Positions 1-8,276 are shown, counted from the stretch's first letter. The stretch is 64,000 nucleotides of DNA from Streptomyces flavofungini (GCF_014650815.1 NZ_BMVR01000008.1:365920-429919), one strand, 5' to 3'. The notes: generated from the letters alone by a model not told the origin. Program-made: numbers and translations.

Positions 1-479
1 CGCCGCACGCGTGCGGCTGCGGCGTCCGCCCCGTCGTCGGGGACGTCCAGGAGCTGGGCGTTCCTGCTCAACAGGGCTGTTGCGTACCCCTCCGTCTGGA
101 GCAGTCCAGGGATGAGCACCGGGGAGTACGTGCGAAGTAGCTCGGTCGACCGGTACAGCTCGGTGTAGTCGGCCTGCAACCGGGCCAGGCCTGTCCGAAC
201 GCGGCGACGCCACTCGCGATAGAGCGACTCGGCGTTCTGAGAGGCGGCGATCAGGTCCGGGGCGTGTTCCGTGGCGCCGGTCGCGCGGCACCACAGCCGG
301 ATGTCCGTGGGCGAGGGCGGGGTGTGCGCGTTCTCGATCCGGCTGGTCTTGGCGTGGTGCCAGCCGCATCGGGCGGCCAGCTCAGTGACCGTCAGACCGG
401 CGCTTCTCCGCAGGTCTCGAAGCCGCCGCACCACGTTCTCGCGGGCGGCATGGGCCGAGGAGGACGGGGAGATGGGCAT
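1..479 (-). CDS. Xre-family regulator with DUF5753, partial (3' end outside window)
   Basis: About 159 codons are visible; the gene runs off the left edge. Residues 14-70 form an Xre helix-turn-helix (motif GWHHAKTSRIENAHTPPSP). From about residue 95 the DUF5753 ligand/partner domain begins (YSPVLIPGLLQTEGYA). This is the WhiJ/AbaA-like regulator type common in Streptomyces, where it acts with a small partner protein. Here the gene lies 22 bp downstream of a DUF6879 gene in the same direction, so the two are probably co-transcribed. The start is the ATG at 479. The target is unknown; the repeats at 1296-1395 upstream of the operon are the obvious candidate for autoregulation. Confidence 0.85.
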   Translation of the reverse strand, partial: MPISPSSSAHAARENVVRRLRDLRRSAGLTVTELAARCGWHHAKTSRIENAHTPPSPTDIRLWCRATGATEHAPDLIAASQNAESLYREWRRRVRTGLARLQADYTELYRSTELLRTYSPVLIPGLLQTEGYATALLSRNAQLLDVPDDGADAAAARVR

Positions 480-501
480 GAGCTGGCCGTGGTGCCTTCT
501 G

Positions 502-1035
502 TCAGTGGATCTCGTACTGCTCGTGCGGGATGGCGCGGTCCCAGACGGCTTCGAACGCGTCCACGCATTGTGTGACGATGCCTGGTTCGGAGCGCAACTC
601 CATGTCCGGGTCGGCCCAGTTCCCGTCGCCGGTGAAGTGGTTGAACAGCACTCGCCTGCCGTCGAAGATCCACAGGTCCGCGCCCGGCAGCAGCAAGTCG
701 ACCGCACGCGGACGGGGCAGCCATCTGACCTGTTCCCCGGCCGCGACGTTGACGACGGCCCCGGCGTGCTCGTAGCGGATGTAGTCGGTGACTGGTTCGG
801 ACACGATCCGCGCACGGCGCACGACCACACCACGGGCGACCGCCCTGGAGATCATGTCCACCCAGGGTGCCCAGTACTCCGAACCGGGGTCGACGTCCCG
901 ACGGCCGGTTCGCGCCCAGGAGTGGAAGTCATCGGCCTCGTCACCGACGGCGTACTGATCACGCATCTCAAGGTGGACCGCCGAGTGCTGCGCGGTCTCC
1001 AGAAGGTCGTCAAAGCTGAGCGCGTTCTGCGGCAT
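502..1035 (-). CDS. DUF6879 family protein
   Basis: A 177-residue soluble protein with the aromatic and acidic pattern of the DUF6879 family (EMRDQYAVGDE near the N-terminus, then HSWART; later FNHFTGDGNWADPDMEL). It has no signal peptide or membrane segment. These proteins usually sit beside an Xre/DUF5753 regulator and are thought to take the partner role that DUF397 proteins take in WhiJ-type pairs; that role is an inference, not seen in the sequence. It overlaps the upstream small gene by 26 bp and is followed closely by the Xre gene, giving a three-gene unit. Biochemical function is unknown. Confidence 0.8.
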   Translation of the reverse strand: MPQNALSFDDLLETAQHSAVHLEMRDQYAVGDEADDFHSWARTGRRDVDPGSEYWAPWVDMISRAVARGVVVRRARIVSEPVTDYIRYEHAGAVVNVAAGEQVRWLPRPRAVDLLLPGADLWIFDGRRVLFNHFTGDGNWADPDMELRSEPGIVTQCVDAFEAVWDRAIPHEQYEIH

Positions 1036-1267
1036 CGCAGGCCTCCCTCAGAACCGGGACCAGGCGGGCAGGAACGCGGATCACGGTCTCGTGGTCGGGG
1101 ATGCCCGGCACGTGCCCCGGTGCTGTCCGGGCTTCGCATTGGGATCGCGTCCGCTGGTCGGCGGTGTAGCTCTGGATCACGATGTCCGCGTTCTCCTGGT
1201 CCACCCAGGCCGTGGGTGACCCGTTCTTCCCGGTGTCGGGGTCGATCCCGATGAACCGTAAGTCCAT
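1010..1267 (-). CDS. Small conserved hypothetical protein of the Xre-DUF6879 unit
   Basis: An 85-residue protein beginning MDLRFIGIDPDTGKNGSPTAW and ending in a helical stretch (RVPARLVPVLREACDAAERAQ). The ATG at 1267 was preferred to an in-frame start at 1336 because the conserved-looking part begins there and the longer form would run into the promoter repeats. It is the first gene of a minus-strand unit with the DUF6879 and Xre genes, and overlaps DUF6879 by 26 bp, which suggests translational coupling. I do not recognise a biochemical activity. The IGIDPDTG opening is typical of a beta strand followed by a turn. Confidence 0.7.
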   Translation of the reverse strand: MDLRFIGIDPDTGKNGSPTAWVDQENADIVIQSYTADQRTRSQCEARTAPGHVPGIPDHETVIRVPARLVPVLREACDAAERAQL

Positions 1268-1295
1268 GGCTGTCTCCAGCGTTGAAATGGGTGCG

Positions 1296-1395
1296 CTGAT
1301 GTGCACCAAGTTCCCGCCCGGGCCGTACGTCGTCAAGAGCGCACATCAGTGCTGCCGCCCTTCAAAGAGTGCTACGCACATCGCTGCACATCGCT
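1296..1395. promoter_or_regulatory. Divergent promoter with inverted and tandem repeats, candidate Xre operator
   Basis: The 9-mer CTGATGTGC (1296-1304) returns as its exact reverse complement GCACATCAG (1341-1349), and the 10-mer GCACATCGCT is repeated back to back at 1376-1385 and 1386-1395. The shared core GCACATC appears three or more times. The region lies between the minus-strand Xre unit and the plus-strand pair that starts at 1497, so it is well placed as an operator for the Xre protein. Binding is inferred. Confidence 0.5.
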
Positions 1396-1496
1396 GGCTG
1401 GCCTCGACAGTGTGCCCCTAGCGTCGGCAGTCACAACACCACCCCGGCCGCCGCGCGAACGGCCCCGGGGACATGGCCGACCGCGAGGGAGTCGAC

Positions 1497-2015
1497 ATGG
1501 GCGAGGCTGTGGCCCCCGAGCCAGTCCCGAGAAGCATCGAGCGGGAGCAGAGCCCGGACCGAGGAGCCATCGCCGACTGGCTCGCCAGGGCGCACCCCGT
1601 GCCGCGGCAGGCCGTTTCGGAGTGGAGCAACCACGGTGTGGCGCTGCTGCCGCTCGGCCGACGCTTCGACGCGATTCGCGTTCCGTCCGAGCGGGTGCAC
1701 GCGGCGGTGGGCAGCGACGTACCGGAAACGGTGGCCGCGGCCCTGGCCGAGTGGCTGCACGGCCCTGTCATCCGCGACCTTCGCAGCGGCCCCAGCCCGT
1801 ACTACGTCCTCGTGGCACCGGACTCCCGCTGGCAGGGTGACGAAGAGCGGCTGGGCACGGGCAGCCATCTCGGCGTCCCGCGCCCCGGCCGCGTGTCGAT
1901 GCTCGCGTGCTGGGTGGTGCTGCCGCCGTTCCCCGGGAGCCTGTGCGCCACCGCCCGACTACGGGCGCTCCTCGACATCGCCGAACCACTGCCCCTGCGG
2001 ACGGTGCAGCCGTGA
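1497..2015 (+). CDS. Conserved hypothetical protein, possible primase/polymerase-like N-domain
   Basis: A 172-residue soluble protein. The ATG at 1497 was chosen over an in-frame ATG at 1473 because GAGGGAG lies 5-6 bp upstream of it. The segment SNHGVALLPLGRRFDAIRVP resembles the opening strand of bifunctional primase-polymerase (prim-pol) domains, but the metal-binding acidic motif of a working polymerase is not clear, so a degenerate or regulatory version is more likely. Its stop overlaps the GTG start of the next gene (GTGA). It diverges from the Xre-DUF6879 unit, a frequent neighbourhood for such proteins. Function is not established. Confidence 0.6.
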   Translation: MGEAVAPEPVPRSIEREQSPDRGAIADWLARAHPVPRQAVSEWSNHGVALLPLGRRFDAIRVPSERVHAAVGSDVPETVAAALAEWLHGPVIRDLRSGPSPYYVLVAPDSRWQGDEERLGTGSHLGVPRPGRVSMLACWVVLPPFPGSLCATARLRALLDIAEPLPLRTVQP

Positions 2016-2221
2016 ACCCCACGACGTCCGACCCGGACGAGCGGGCGACCAGGATCTACGCCGACTACCTGGGCCACCTGGAGAGTTGTCCGTCCTGCCG
2101 GACCACGGACTACTGCCCCGTCGGTGACCGCACGCGTCGCGTGTGGAAGGCCGCCCAGGCCGCCGCCACCCGCGCGCACCGGGCTCCCGGCGACGGCACC
2201 CGCCCCCGGCGCCCTTCTTGA
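2012..2221 (+). CDS. Small Cys-rich hypothetical protein
   Basis: A 69-residue protein translated from a GTG that overlaps the previous stop codon (GTGA at 2012-2015), so coupled translation is likely. It carries HLESCPSCRTTDYC, a CxxC with a third Cys and a nearby His that could bind zinc, then a basic C-terminal tail rich in Arg and Ala. There is no signal peptide or membrane segment. I do not recognise the family. Its position with the prim-pol-like protein opposite an Xre unit suggests a shared regulatory role, but this is inference. Confidence 0.6.
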   Translation: MNPTTSDPDERATRIYADYLGHLESCPSCRTTDYCPVGDRTRRVWKAAQAAATRAHRAPGDGTRPRRPS

Positions 2222-2250
2222 GTTCGCCCCCGGCGGCTAACGTCGGGGCC

Positions 2251-3381
2251 ATGGCGAGGCGGACGATCACCGTGCACCATGTGCGGGCCGTGCTGCGCGG
2301 TGCCGAGCGCGGGGGTGTCGACACGGTGCCGTTGCTGCAGGCCGCGCAGATACCGCCGCTGCTGCTCGGGGACGATCGGGCCCGCGTCACCGCGGCCCAG
2401 TTCGCGCGGCTGTTCCGGGAGTTGTACCGGGCCACGGAGGACGAGTTCCTGGGGCTCGGGTCGTCGCCGAGCAGGCCGGGGACGTTCGCGATGATGTGTT
2501 ACGCCACGCTCGGCTGCCGCGATCTGGGGGCGGCCATGGAGCGCGGGGTGACGTTCTACGGGCTGTTCCCCGGCGGCCCGGACCTCGTCCTGACACGCAC
2601 GGACGACGGCGTCGTCTTCACCGTACGCAACGACCTCGACCAGGACTTCTTCCTCGCCGAGTGCCTGGTCATCATCTGGCACCGGCTGTGCAGTTGGCTG
2701 ATCGGCCGCCGCATCGAGCTGCGCTGGGCCGACTTCGGGCATCCGCCGCCCCCGCACAAGGACGAGTACGAGGAGCTGTTCGGCTGCCCCGTCCGGTTCG
2801 GCGCGGAGCGCACCGGCGCCGGACTCGCCCCGCACTGGCTGGCCGCGCCGCTGGTGCGGGACGAGGACGCGCTGGCGGCGATGTTGCGGCGGGCGCCGTT
2901 CGACCTGCTGTCGCGGCGGGAGTACGGGACGACGGTCGCCGAGCAGGTACGGCGGGCCCTCGCCGTGGGCCTGCGCACCTCGCCGCGGCTGCCGTCGCTC
3001 GGCGAGATCGCGGCGCGGCTCGCGGTGAGCCCGGCGACGCTGCGCCGCCGCCTCGCGCAGGAGTCGACCTCGTACCAGCGGCTGAAGGACGCGGTGCGGC
3101 GGGACGCGGCGATCGCGGGGCTCGCGGAGGGACGCGAGCCGATCGCACGGCTCGCGGCGCGCCTTGGGTTCTCCGAGGACACGGCGTTCCACCGGGCGTT
3201 CCGGCGGTGGACGGGGACGACGCCGGGGGCTTATCGGGCGGAGGTGCCGGGCGGGCAGGAGGTCGCGGAGGCCCACGCCCCCGACCCGGCGGAGGCCGAC
3301 CGCGCCGACGCGCCGGGGGCGCACGCCGTAGGTTCACCGCCCCGCTCGGGCAGGGCTGATACACCAGGTCAACGAAGCTGA
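2251..3381 (+). CDS. AraC-family transcriptional regulator
   Basis: A 376-residue protein. The N-terminal two thirds look like the arabinose-binding-type sensor domain of OruR/ArgR-like AraC regulators (LLQAAQIPP, RLFRELYRATEDEFLGL, GCPVRFG). The AraC DNA-binding domain occupies about residues 255-340, with two helix-turn-helix units (IAARLAVSPATLRRRL and ARLGFSEDTAFHRAFRRWTG). The ATG at 2251 was preferred to an in-frame ATG at 2143, whose extra 36 residues are Arg/Pro-rich and overlap the preceding gene. The target is not evident; the secreted lipase follows in the same direction after 141 bp and could be regulated by it. Confidence 0.85.
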   Translation: MARRTITVHHVRAVLRGAERGGVDTVPLLQAAQIPPLLLGDDRARVTAAQFARLFRELYRATEDEFLGLGSSPSRPGTFAMMCYATLGCRDLGAAMERGVTFYGLFPGGPDLVLTRTDDGVVFTVRNDLDQDFFLAECLVIIWHRLCSWLIGRRIELRWADFGHPPPPHKDEYEELFGCPVRFGAERTGAGLAPHWLAAPLVRDEDALAAMLRRAPFDLLSRREYGTTVAEQVRRALAVGLRTSPRLPSLGEIAARLAVSPATLRRRLAQESTSYQRLKDAVRRDAAIAGLAEGREPIARLAARLGFSEDTAFHRAFRRWTGTTPGAYRAEVPGGQEVAEAHAPDPAEADRADAPGAHAVGSPPRSGRADTPGQRS

Positions 3382-3522
3382 GCGTTCCCGTCAGCCCGGA
3401 ACTTACTCAGCAGTCACTACGGTCGACGCCTGTACCCAATCCCTGCCCGTCCCCCCTCGACCCGCTCCACCCGCTCGACCCGCTCGACCTTTCTTTCCCC
3501 CACGAACAGTCGGGAGAGCCGC

Positions 3523-4707
3523 ATGCACCTACCCACCAGCTTTAGAACGGTCGCTCTAGTCGCCGCCGCAGGTCTGGCGGCCGCGACCCTCACGACCACC
3601 GCGCACGCGGAGGACGCGAAGGCCGCCGCCGAGGACCGCGCCCCCACCGCCGCCCCGGGCGACGTCCTCAGCTCCGAACCCAGCGCCTTCCACCCCCTCC
3701 CCGGCCAGCCCACCCACACCAAGGCCTGGAAGATCCACTACCGCTCGACCACCGCCAAGGGCGCCCCGAACACCGTCTCCGGCACGGTCATCGTGCCGCA
3801 GGACGGCCGCACCGGACCCCGGCCGCTGATCACCTACGCCGTCGGCACGGTCGGCGTCGGCGACCACTGCGCGCCGAGCGCCGGATTCCCCCGGGGCACC
3901 ACGATGGAGGCCAACCTCATCCAGCAGCTCACCCTGCGCGGCTGGGCGGTCGCCGTGACCGACTACGAGGGCCTCGGCACGCCCGGCGACCACACGTACA
4001 CGGTGGGCCGGGCCGAGGGCCAGGCCGTCCTCGACGCCGCCCGCGCCGCGATCCGGCTGCCCGAGGCGGGCCTCTCGAAGGACTCGCCGGTCGGCATCAT
4101 GGGCTACTCGCAGGGCGGCCAGGCCTCCTCGTGGGCGGCCGAGCTGCACGGCTCGTACGCCCCCGACCTCAAGGTCAAGGGCACGGCGACCGGCGGCGTG
4201 CCCGGGGACCTGCAGAAGGTGGCCGCCTTCAACGACGGCTCGTACGGCTCGGGCCTGATCTTCATGGCGGCGATCGGCCAGAACGCGGCCTTCCCCGAAC
4301 TGAAGCTGGAGTCGTACCTCAACCCGGCCGGAAAGGCGCTGATCGGCGCGCTGCGCAACAGCTGCGTGGCGGACGGGGCGGTCCTCGGCTCGTTCAAGCG
4401 GATCAAGGACATGACGGTCAAGAACCCCCTCGACCAGCCGGACTGGCAGCAGCGCCTGCGCGAGTCCCAGGTCGGCACCCGCGCCCCCGACGCGCCGGTG
4501 TACCTCTACCACGCGCTCGGCGACGAGCTCATCCCGTACGGCGTCGGCCAGCAGGTCCGCAAGGACTGGTGCGCGCGCAAGGCGAACGTGGAGTGGCACA
4601 CCGTCCCGATCGGTGAGCACGTGACCGGCGTGATCACGCAGTCGCCGCTGGCGGCACAGTGGCTGGCGGAGCGGTTCGCGGGGAAGTCCGCGAAGGGCAA
4701 CTGCTAG
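3523..4707 (+). CDS. Secreted lipase (secretory lipase/LIP family)
   Basis: A 394-residue exported alpha/beta hydrolase. The N-terminus has a Sec signal (hydrophobic VALVAAAGLAAATLTTTAHA, cleavage after AHA near residue 29). The nucleophile motif GYSQG puts the catalytic serine at about 196; ALGDELIP (Asp334) and GEHVTG (His366) complete a plausible triad. The pattern and length match secretory lipases that cleave triacylglycerols or long-chain esters outside the cell. The ATG at 3523 follows a GGGAGAG site. A strong hairpin terminator follows at 4725-4760, so it is probably monocistronic. Confidence 0.85.
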   Translation: MHLPTSFRTVALVAAAGLAAATLTTTAHAEDAKAAAEDRAPTAAPGDVLSSEPSAFHPLPGQPTHTKAWKIHYRSTTAKGAPNTVSGTVIVPQDGRTGPRPLITYAVGTVGVGDHCAPSAGFPRGTTMEANLIQQLTLRGWAVAVTDYEGLGTPGDHTYTVGRAEGQAVLDAARAAIRLPEAGLSKDSPVGIMGYSQGGQASSWAAELHGSYAPDLKVKGTATGGVPGDLQKVAAFNDGSYGSGLIFMAAIGQNAAFPELKLESYLNPAGKALIGALRNSCVADGAVLGSFKRIKDMTVKNPLDQPDWQQRLRESQVGTRAPDAPVYLYHALGDELIPYGVGQQVRKDWCARKANVEWHTVPIGEHVTGVITQSPLAAQWLAERFAGKSAKGNC

Positions 4708-4724
4708 CGGGGACCGTGCTGTCG

Positions 4725-4760
4725 GGTGCAGCCGTCCGCCTTCGGGCGGGCGGCTGCACC
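4725..4760. terminator. Hairpin terminator after the lipase gene
   Basis: A 16-bp stem, GGTGCAGCCGTCCGCC pairing with 4745-4760 with one G-T wobble, around a TTCG tetraloop, beginning 17 bp after the lipase stop. Confidence 0.8.
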
Positions 4761-4769
4761 GTTTCCGCA

Positions 4770-4821
4770 CGTCAGGGGCTTACGGCAGCTCCGTACGTCA
4801 GGGGCTCACGGCAATTCCGTA
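4770..4821. repeat. Tandem 26-bp direct repeat
   Basis: Two adjacent 26-bp units (4770-4795 and 4796-4821) match at 23 of 26 positions; each begins CGTCAGGGGCT and ends TCCGTA. They lie between the lipase terminator and the 3' end of the TetR gene. Function unknown. Confidence 0.7.
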
Positions 4822-4843
4822 CGTCCGTACGTACGCCATGCCC

Positions 4844-5494
4844 TCAGGACTCCTGTCCGCGCCGCAGGCCCCGCAGGAGCAGCTCGACCAGACGCCGCGG
4901 GTCGTAACGGGGATCGTCGTCCCGGCCGATACAGAGGTTGCCGACCCCCCGCATCAGCTCGTACGCCTCCGTGCCGGGCCTGATCTCCTCGGCCTCGGCC
5001 GCCGCGTCGAGCAGGTCCGCGCAGACGGGCACGAGCCGGTCGAGGAAGTACCCGTGCAGCGCGTCGAAACCGCTGCTGTCCGACCGCATCGCACCGGCGA
5101 GGCCGTGCTTGGTGACCAGGAAGCCGACGAACAGGTCGACCCATTGGCGCAGCGCCTCGAAGGGGGATGCCGCCTCGGCCAGCAAGCTCGGGCCCGCCTC
5201 GGCGCAGGCCTCGACCTGATGGCGGTAGACGGCGACGACGAGGTCCGCCCGGGTCGGGAAGTGGCGGTAGATCGTGCCCACGCCGACGCCCGCCCTGGCC
5301 GCGATCTCGCGGATCGGGGCGTCGACGCCCGAGGTGACGAACACGGACGCGGCGGCGGTGAGCAGCGTCTGCTGGTTGCGCAGCGCGTCGGCACGCTTGC
5401 TCCGGCCCGACGCCGTCCCGACTCCGGTCCCACCGGACGCGTCCGCCCCGGCCCCGGCGGACCCCTTCGCGGCCGACTCATTCGCAGCAGGCAC
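4844..5494 (-). CDS. TetR-family transcriptional repressor
   Basis: A 216-residue regulator. The TetR DNA-binding domain covers about residues 33-85 (REIAARAGVGVGTIYRHF is the helix-turn-helix) and is followed by a helical ligand-binding domain. The GTG at 5494 was chosen because GGAGGGAG lies 5 bp upstream; the longer open frame from 5623 would translate through the operator. It diverges from an alpha/beta hydrolase gene, and two perfect palindromes between them are good operators, so it probably represses both itself and the hydrolase. The inducer is unknown but is plausibly an ester that the hydrolase acts on. Confidence 0.9.
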   Translation of the reverse strand: MPAANESAAKGSAGAGADASGGTGVGTASGRSKRADALRNQQTLLTAAASVFVTSGVDAPIREIAARAGVGVGTIYRHFPTRADLVVAVYRHQVEACAEAGPSLLAEAASPFEALRQWVDLFVGFLVTKHGLAGAMRSDSSGFDALHGYFLDRLVPVCADLLDAAAEAEEIRPGTEAYELMRGVGNLCIGRDDDPRYDPRRLVELLLRGLRRGQES

Positions 5495-5519
5495 CGCACT
5501 CTCCCTCCGACGGCCCCCA

Positions 5520-5584
5520 CCCGAAGGCCCTTGCGTCGGCCCGCACCCGAAGGCCCTTCCGATGACCCTCGCCCGAAGGCCCTT
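5520..5584. repeat. Three CCCGAAGGCCCTT copies at 26-bp spacing
   Basis: Identical 13-mers at 5520-5532, 5546-5558 and 5572-5584 in the leader of the TetR gene. Each contains an AAGGCCCTT dyad. The spacing is exactly 26 bp, about 2.5 helical turns. Confidence 0.75.
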
Positions 5585-5591
5585 GCTGAAA

Positions 5592-5630
5592 CGGAACACG
5601 GTTCCGTATATTAATCGGAACAACGTTCCG
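5592..5630. promoter_or_regulatory. Two palindromic operators, probable TetR binding sites
   Basis: Two 15-bp perfect inverted repeats, CGGAACACGGTTCCG (5592-5606) and CGGAACAACGTTCCG (5616-5630), share arms CGGAAC/GTTCCG and are centred 24 bp apart, flanking an AT-rich TATATTAAT that could be a -10 element. Size, symmetry and place between divergent TetR and hydrolase genes fit a TetR operator. Confidence 0.8.
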
Positions 5631-5723
5631 CTTCAGCCTAGCCGAAGCCGGACGCTCCCGTACGCCCTGCCCACCGGCGACCGCACGAGTCCCGCGGCAG
5701 CGGCCATCGAAGGGAAACACCCC

Positions 5724-6692
5724 ATGAGCGCATCGACCCGCGCGGCCGACCTCTTCGGCTCGCCGGCCCCCGTCCTGTCCGTCAGCCCGGTGGTCCTGCC
5801 GACTCCCGGCCGAGCCGTGGACCTGCACCTGCGCGTCTCCGTCCCCGCGACCGGAAGCGACGGCGCCGACCTGCCCGTCATCCTCCTCTCGCACGGCCAG
5901 GGCTTCTCGAACCACCTCTCCTCCCTGAACGGCTACGCCCCCCTCGCCGACTTCTGGGCGGCACACGGCTTCGCGGTCATCCAGCCGACCCACCTCAGCT
6001 CCAGGTCCCTGCGCCTGGCCCCCGACACCCCCGGGGCGCCCATGTTCTGGCGCTCGCGGGCCGAGGACATGCGCCACGTCCTCGACCACCTCGACGCGAT
6101 CGAGGCCGCCGTCCCCCGACTCCCCGGCCGCCTGGACCGCGCCAGGGTCGCCGTGGCCGGGCACTCCATGGGCGGACACACCGCGAGCCTGCTCCTCGGC
6201 GCCCGCCTCACCGACCCGGACGACGGCACGGAGGTGGACCTGACCGAGCCCCGGATCACGGCGGGCGTACTGCTCGGCGCGCCCGGCCGGGGCGGGGACG
6301 CCCTCACCGGGTCCATGGCGGAGAGCCTGCCGTTCCTCACGACCACGGACTTCTCGAAGATGACGGCCCCCGCGCTCGTGGTCGCCGGTGACCGGGACGA
6401 CTCCACCCACCTGACGGTCAACGGCCCGTCCTGGCACGCCGATCCGTACACCCTCGCCCCCGGCCCCAAGTCCCTGCTCACCCTCTTCGGCGGCGAGCAC
6501 GGCCTCGGCGGCGTCTCCGGCTACGACGTCGCCGAGACCACCGACGAGAGCCCCGCCCGCGTGACCGCCGTCCAGCAGCTCACCTGGGCCTACCTCCGCA
6601 CCCGGCTCCACCCCGGGGATACCGCCTGGCAGACGGCACTTGAGGCCCTGGCAGCCGAACCCGACCCGCAGGGACGGGTCGAGTCCAAGTAG
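5724..6692 (+). CDS. Alpha/beta hydrolase (chlorophyllase/dienelactone hydrolase-like)
   Basis: A 322-residue hydrolase without a signal peptide. LLSHGQGFSNHLSSL forms the oxyanion region, GHSMGGH gives the nucleophile Ser148, VVAGDRDDSTH supplies the acid near 223-226, and GGEHGLGG the catalytic His259. The fold resembles platelet-activating-factor acetylhydrolase and chlorophyllase-like esterases. The start is the ATG at 5724 after GAAGGGA. It is divergent from the TetR gene, with two palindromes in its promoter, so induced expression is likely. The natural substrate cannot be read from sequence. Confidence 0.85.
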   Translation: MSASTRAADLFGSPAPVLSVSPVVLPTPGRAVDLHLRVSVPATGSDGADLPVILLSHGQGFSNHLSSLNGYAPLADFWAAHGFAVIQPTHLSSRSLRLAPDTPGAPMFWRSRAEDMRHVLDHLDAIEAAVPRLPGRLDRARVAVAGHSMGGHTASLLLGARLTDPDDGTEVDLTEPRITAGVLLGAPGRGGDALTGSMAESLPFLTTTDFSKMTAPALVVAGDRDDSTHLTVNGPSWHADPYTLAPGPKSLLTLFGGEHGLGGVSGYDVAETTDESPARVTAVQQLTWAYLRTRLHPGDTAWQTALEALAAEPDPQGRVESK

Positions 6693-6758
6693 GCCGGGTC
6701 GGGCCGGATCAGGCCGGGTCCGCGTAGCTCAAGAGCAGGTGGCTCAAGAGCAGGTCGC

Positions 6759-8276
6759 TCAAGAAGCCGTCGCCCGCCCCCGCGGCAGCAGCCACCCCGA
6801 AAGCCCCGCCGTCACCAGGAGCGTCACGCCCACCACCACCAGCCCCTGCCGCATCCCGTCCACCGCGAAGCCGGACCCGCCGGTGCCGCCGTCCGCGCCG
6901 CCGATCAGGGCGCCGAACAGGGCCACCGACAGCGCTCCGCCCGTCTGGCGCAGGGAGTTGAGGAGGCCGGACGCGGTGCCCGCGCGGTGGCCGGGGACGA
7001 CGTCGAGGAGGAGGGCCGTGAGGGCGGGGACGGCGAGGGCGCCGCCGATGCCTGTCGGGGCGAGGAGCAGGAGGACCAGCCAGAGGGGGGTGTCCGCGGC
7101 CAGGGGGAGGAGCGCGAACATGGCCGCGGCCAGGATGAGCTGGCCGGTCACGATCACCGGGCGGCGGCCCACGCGTTCGGCGAGGCGCGGTGAGACGAGG
7201 TTCGTCGAGGTGATGAGGACGGCGAGCGGCACGAACATCAGGCCCGTCGTGATGCCCGACATGCCGAGCAGTTGCTGGCAGTACAGGCCGAGCAGGAACA
7301 CCACCCCGTAGAAGCCCGCGTTCACGGCGAAGCCGACCGCGAGGGAGACGCCGACCTCCCGCTGGCGCAGCAGGGGCAGCGGCACCATGGGGGCGCGGTG
7401 GCGCTTCTCGACGGCGCGGAACGCGAGTCCGGCGGCGACCGCGACCGCGCCGGCCGCGAGGACCGTCGGGTGCGTCCAGCCCGCGTGGCCGCCCTCGATG
7501 ACGGCGTACGCGAGTCCGGCGAGGGCCGTGACGGCGGTGAGCTGGCCGGGTACGTCGAGCGGGGCCGGGCGGCGCGGGGACCCGGCCGTGCGGCTCAGGA
7601 GGGCCAGGACCAGGGCGCCGACGGGCAGGTTGAGGAGGAACACCGCGCGCCAGCCCACCGTCTCGGACAGCACCCCGCCGAGCACCGGGCCCGCCGCCAT
7701 CGCGACCGAACCGCCCACCGTCCACAGCGCGATGGCCCGGGCCCGGGCCCGCGGGTCGTCGTACGCCTGTCGGATCAGCGCGAGCGAGGCGGGCATCACG
7801 ACCGCCGCCGCCGCGCCCTGCGCCACCCGCGCCGCGATCAGCCACCCGATGCCCGGCGCCAGCGCGCAGGCCAGCGAGGCGAGCGCGAACAGGCCCGTCC
7901 CCCAGGCGTACGCCCGCCGCGCCCCCGCCCGGTCCGAGAGCGCCCCCGCCGAGATCATCAGCGCCGCGAACATCAGCGTGTACGCGTCCACGACCCACTG
8001 CAGGCCGGTCATCCCGCCGTGCAGGTCGGCCCGGATGCCGGGCAGCGCGATGTTCACCGCCGAGACGTCGACCGTGATGACGGTGAAGCCGAGGAGGGAG
8101 GCCACGAGGGCGAGGGTGGCTCGGCGCGCGGGCCCGGGGGCCGAGGGCGCGGGGGCCGGGGACGCGGAGGCCGGGGACGCGGAGGCCGAGGGCCGGGCTG
8201 CCGAAGACGCTGCTGCCGGGGACGGGACCGCCTCGGACGGGTGGACGCGCTGGTCCGGGCGGAGGACGGAGGTCAT
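6759..8276 (-). CDS. MFS drug exporter, DHA2 (EmrB/QacA) family, 14 TM
   Basis: A 505-residue membrane transporter with fourteen hydrophobic segments, typical of the proton-driven DHA2 drug efflux group. The antiporter motif C is clear in the fifth segment (GGSVAMAAGPVLGG), and DVSAVNIALPGI in the first segment carries the acidic residue typical of this family. The N-terminal tail is rich in Pro, Ala and Ser (residues 12-45) and is cytoplasmic. It diverges from an Xre/MmyB regulator with 183 bp between, containing a direct repeat at 8287-8330. Probable role: export of a toxic or antibiotic-like compound under control of that regulator. Confidence 0.9.
   Translation of the reverse strand: MTSVLRPDQRVHPSEAVPSPAAASSAARPSASASPASASPAPAPSAPGPARRATLALVASLLGFTVITVDVSAVNIALPGIRADLHGGMTGLQWVVDAYTLMFAALMISAGALSDRAGARRAYAWGTGLFALASLACALAPGIGWLIAARVAQGAAAAVVMPASLALIRQAYDDPRARARAIALWTVGGSVAMAAGPVLGGVLSETVGWRAVFLLNLPVGALVLALLSRTAGSPRRPAPLDVPGQLTAVTALAGLAYAVIEGGHAGWTHPTVLAAGAVAVAAGLAFRAVEKRHRAPMVPLPLLRQREVGVSLAVGFAVNAGFYGVVFLLGLYCQQLLGMSGITTGLMFVPLAVLITSTNLVSPRLAERVGRRPVIVTGQLILAAAMFALLPLAADTPLWLVLLLLAPTGIGGALAVPALTALLLDVVPGHRAGTASGLLNSLRQTGGALSVALFGALIGGADGGTGGSGFAVDGMRQGLVVVGVTLLVTAGLSGWLLPRGRATAS

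Noticed and set aside
271..1254. A 327-codon plus-strand frame across the Xre/DUF6879 unit
   Set aside because: It is antisense to three coherent genes with family motifs and its product is Arg/Gly/Pro-rich with no recognisable domain.
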